Source: Stictocephala bisonia
Taxonomy: Eukaryota; Arthropoda; Insecta; Hemiptera; Membracidae
Direction: 5' to 3'
Assembly: GCA_035578905.1 (NCBI GenBank)
Contig: JAQJVL010000158.1
Span: 171,001-235,000 of the forward strand
Length of the DNA: 64,000 bases
Made by a program: the position numbers and the translations under genes. Shown here piece by piece: positions 60,429 through 64,000 of the stretch (positions are counted from its first letter, which is position 1; each line of letters opens with the position of its first letter). The notes under the pieces are model-generated. The model saw nothing but the letters and a program-made list of their open reading frames with translations. It had not been told where the DNA came from and made no database searches.

Positions 60429-61507
60429 CCAAAGGACGTAGGAGACCGTGACTTGTTTACTGAGACTATCGGGTAAACAACAGATCACGGCACCACGTGT
60501 GGCTGCTCTCTCACCGCAGGGGGGATCGATCCCCATCGACGCCCGCTTATCTCACTCTGTGACGAACGTTGATATGCACAAGTGTTGCCAAAGGACGAAG
60601 GAGATCTAACTTGTTTACCGAGACTTGCAGGTAAACAACAGATCACGGCACCACGTGTGGCTGCTCTCTCACCGCAGGGGGGATCGATCCCCATCGGCGC
60701 CCGCTTATCTCACTCTGTGACGATCGTTGATATGCACAAGTGTTGCCAAAGGACGAAGGAGATCTAACTTGTTTACTGAGACTTGCAGGTAAACAACAGA
60801 TCACGGCACCACGTGTGGCTGCTCTCTCACCGGCAGGGGGGGATCGATCCCCATCGACGCCCGCTTATCTCACTCTGTGACGATCGTTGATATGCACAAG
60901 TGTTGCCAAAGGACGAAGGAGATCTAACTTGTTTACTGAGACTAGCGGGTAAACAACAGATCACGGCACCACGTGTGGCTGCTCTCTCACCGCAGGGGGG
61001 ATCGATCCCCATCGACGCCCGCTTATCTCACTCTGTGACGATCGTTGATATGCACAAGTGTTGCCAAAGGACGAAGGAGATCTAACTTGTTTACTGAGAC
61101 TTGCAGGTAAACAACAGACCACGACACCACGTGTGGCTGGCTCTCTCACCGCAGGGGGATCGATCCCCATCGATGCCCGCTTATCTCACTCTGTGACGAT
61201 CGTTGATATGCACAAGTGTTGCCAAAGGACGAAGGAGATCTAACTTGTTTACTGAGACTTGCAGGTAAACAACAGATCACGGCACCACGTGTGGCTGCTC
61301 TCTCACCGCAGGGGGGATCGATCCCCATCGACGCCCGCTTATCTCACTCTGTGACGATCGTTGATATGCACAAGTGTTGCCAAAGGACGAAGGAGATCTA
61401 ACTTGTTTACTGAGACTTGCAGGTAAACAACAGACCACGACACCACGTGTGGCTGGCTCTCTCACCGCAGGGGGATCGATCCCCATCGGCGCCCGCTTAT
61501 CTCCTTT
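60429..61507. repeat. Tandem array, ~7 units of 158 bp with an E-box and palindromes per unit
   Basis: Units begin GCCAAAGGACGAAGGAGATC and repeat every 157-159 bp. Each holds a TTGTTTAC/GTAAACAA inverted pair, a CACGTG E-box in CACCACGTGTGG, and the palindrome GGGGATCGATCCCC. Variants are small (CTTGCAGG or CTAGCGGG; GCAGGGGG or GGCAGGGG). Short frames on both strands are by-products. The last unit ends at CGCCCGCTTATCTC. Confidence 0.95.
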
Positions 61508-62790
61508 CTTGGATGATCATTTTGAACTCTCTCTCTTTTTCTCCCTCCTCTCTGATATAATCTACTTCAGACGTTCCTGTCATTTTTAGTTGATAAACTA
61601 AAATCATGTTAAAGAACGCTACTATTTCCAAAAATATTCCAAAACATACACAAAATCTTACTTTTAATAGCACAAATGTGCATTCTGACGTCTATTGTTA
61701 TATTTTAAAGCATTTGCTTAGTCATTACCCTTACTGTTCGTAAAATAGAGTTATTTTAAGTGTACAAATTTACTGCTTAAGCATTTACAATGAAACTATC
61801 TAGATCCTAGACCTACATAAAGAAATTCATTAAAATGTCTTTTTATAAGAAAATAGTAATATTGCAACACGTGACGGAAATAAATCAATGTATGTGTATC
61901 TAGAAAGTTTGAACCCACTTAGGGCAAGCATTCGTAAATTTTACGACACGCCACAAACAAATTGCCATAAATACGTCACTTTTGGTTTGACGGACTTTTC
62001 CAACTAGGAAGCCTAATCATCCTTCCACTATGCTCAAGGTCTTCCTCCAATTGACTTCCTACTACGCATAGTTTACCCAATATAAAGGGTTAGTCGTAGA
62101 ATATACCAATGCTTACTAAAAACATAATGATTATTTCACTTTTTTTTATCGGTTAGCAAATGTTATTTTGATGTCTTTGTAAATATAACAAAATTAGTCT
62201 AACAACGTTGTATGAGCAAATACATTGTGTAAAAAAATTATAGAAGCATATCTAGCATGCAAAATATATAATATAGCATGTATTTTAGTTCATTATAATA
62301 AATAGAAATGAAAATAAGTAACATTTGTTTCACTAATTTTTACTGCATATTTTTCTAACAACTATAACCACCCTACACACAAAGCCAAAAGAATGTCGAC
62401 AACGCACGCGAGTGTTGTTATGTCATGTTTTTTCATCTTACAAAGAAAACATCATAAATTTTCTAAAGACAGTGTGTAAATGATAGATTAGGAACAGTAG
62501 AGTGGAACGATATATTATTTGCGATGTTTACGGTACAAATAAGCCAGCTGCTGTTGTTTATTTACAACAATGTCTAGTAGTCGGAAACCTGACGTATAAC
62601 CTAACAGACCTGCACATCAACGTCGGAAAACCGACGGGTAACCATTTAATGGGTAGACCATTTGTATAAAATTACAGAAAATCACACGTTCAATACCTTA
62701 GTTTAATTAGTTAATAATTTTTCATTTTACTCAAGAATATGTTCATTTTCAATACATAAAAGTGTCAGTATCAATTTTCTGAGAATAGTG
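61508..62790. other. AT-rich sequence, nothing identified
   Basis: No supported gene, RNA or element boundary. Confidence 0.4.
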
Positions 62791-63796
62791 CGGCTCTGGA
62801 GCATCGTTAGAGTAGAATACATCGCTGATCTAGAACAGCGTTAGAGTAGTGTATACATCGATGCTCTGGAACACCGTTAGAGTAGTGTACATCGATGCTC
62901 TGGAACACCGTTAGAGTAGTATACATCGATGCTCTGGAACACCGTTAGAGTAGTATACATCGATGCTCTGGAACACCGTTAGAGTAGTATACATCGATGA
63001 TCTAGAACACCGTTAGAGTAGTATACGTCGATGCTCTGGAACACCGTTAGAGTAGTATACATCGATGCTGTGGAACACCGTTAGAGTAGTATACATCGTT
63101 GCTCTGGAACACCGTTAGAGTAGTATACATCGATGCTCTGGAACACCGTTAGAGTAGTATACATCGATGCTCTGGAACACCGTTAGAGTAGTATACATCG
63201 ATGATCTAGAACACCGTTAGAGTAGTATACATCGATTCTCTGGAACACCGTTAGAGTAGTGTACATCGATGCTCTGGAACACCGTTAGAGTAGTATACAC
63301 CGATGCTCTGGAACACCGTTAGAGTAGTATACATCGATGCTCTGGAACACCGTTAGAGTAGTATACATCGATGCTCTGGAACACCGTTAGAGTAGTATAC
63401 ATCGATGCTCTGGAACACCGTTAGAGTAGTACTGTATACATCGATGATCTAGAACACCGTTAGAGTAGTATACATCGATTCTCTGGAACACCGTTAGAGT
63501 AGTGTACATCGATGCTCTGGAACACCGTTAGAGTAGTATACATCGATGCTCTGGAACACCGTTAGAGTAGTATACATCGATGCTCTGGAACACCGTTAGA
63601 GTAGTATACATCGATGCTCTGGAACACCGTTAGAGTAGTATACATCGATGCTCTGGAACACCGTTAGAGTAGTATACATCGATGCTGTGGAACACCGTTA
63701 GAGTAGTATAAATCGTTGCTCTGGAACACCGTTAGAGTAGTATACATCGATGCTCTGGAACACCGTTAGAGTAGTATACATCGTTGCTCTGGAATC
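62791..63796. repeat. Tandem array, ~29 units of 34 bp
   Basis: Units read TACATCGATGCTCTGGAACA plus CCGTTAGAGTAGTA. Variant units (GATGATCTAG, GATTCTCTGG, GATGCTGTGG, GTTGCTCTGG) recur in the same order in different parts of the array, showing segmental duplications of several units. The first two units are the most divergent. Confidence 0.95.
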
Positions 63797-64000
63797 GACC
63801 CGGGAATTACTGATAAGACCGGCCTGCAGTCTTTGACAGACGAGAACGGATTCTTTGTGCCTTTATCCAAGACAATTAAAACAGTCCTTCCTTTATGTAA
63901 ATTATATCATCAATGTATCCAGGACCAGACATGGTCAATAATTGTTATAACCACCATCACATTGTTATTTTTACTATCCAGTTTTTTCCACATTTAGAAT

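Noticed and set aside
60485..61589. Repeated 60-70 codon frames on both strands (MGIDPPCGERAATRG, MLPKDEGDLTCL)
   Set aside because: By-products of the 158 bp tandem repeat; both strands are open equally and the frames shift between units.

Overview
The window looks like intergenic, repeat-dominated DNA from an arthropod, most likely an insect. The evidence is the high A+T content, a short TTAGG run (the insect telomere motif), Penelope-like and piggyBac-type elements, and a near absence of long open frames outside repeats. Hemiptera is my impression only. I found no complete host gene. The best host-gene candidates are one GC-rich first coding exon on the minus strand (about 4512-4560) and one possible 5' UTR exon on the plus strand (about 50820-50902). 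Nearly all long open frames are by-products of tandem arrays whose period is a multiple of three.

Layout. 1-2.5 kb: a deleted Penelope-like element with an inverted terminal copy, then a decayed non-LTR reverse-transcriptase tail. 2.8-6.3 kb: two copies of a ~590 bp segment on either side of the candidate exon. 7.2-8.2 kb: the first array of a dispersed 'TACACGTACAGTGG' minisatellite family. 8.8-9.4 kb: a palindromic retroposon and a tRNA-derived SINE head. 10.5-11.75 kb: a dimeric ~155 bp array. 14.26-16.11 kb: a 24-unit 77 bp array. 16.7-17.15, 22.5-23.1 and 39.2-39.7 kb: three copies of one AT-rich repeat. 19.2-21.06 kb: minisatellite arrays in opposite orientations. 23.9-25.3 kb: a 91/85 bp array. 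26.3-26.9 kb: a ~144 bp array. 28.6-31.1 kb: a long-TIR element carrying the last exon of a Cys-rich protein. 32.3-33.3 kb: a 56 bp array. 34.1-36.6 kb: two MITE-like elements. 40.2-42.5 kb: a large foldback element split by a piggyBac remnant. 42.6-43.7 kb: a second TTAA-flanked piggyBac-type element. 44.1-44.9 kb: a TIR element split by the palindromic retroposon; its uninterrupted relative is at 54.85-55.3 kb. 45.6-49 kb: further arrays and a TTAA-flanked element. 57.3-58.9 kb: the longest minisatellite. 59.8-60.1 kb: a third palindromic retroposon. 60.4-61.5 kb: a 158 bp array with an E-box in each unit. 62.8-63.8 kb: a 34 bp array.

The most interesting result is a family of three palindromic elements (8854-9177, 44225-44486, 59774-60084). 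Each has an 11-12 bp target duplication and an A-rich 3' end containing AATAAA, which points to reverse transcription rather than DNA transposition. The transcript would fold into a long hairpin. In two of the three copies the sense 3' arm keeps a hammerhead-ribozyme-like core: CTGARGA, a stem-loop, GAAA, ATC and matching stem I arms. Several nested insertions can be read precisely because a paralogue or the opposite arm preserves the uninterrupted site.
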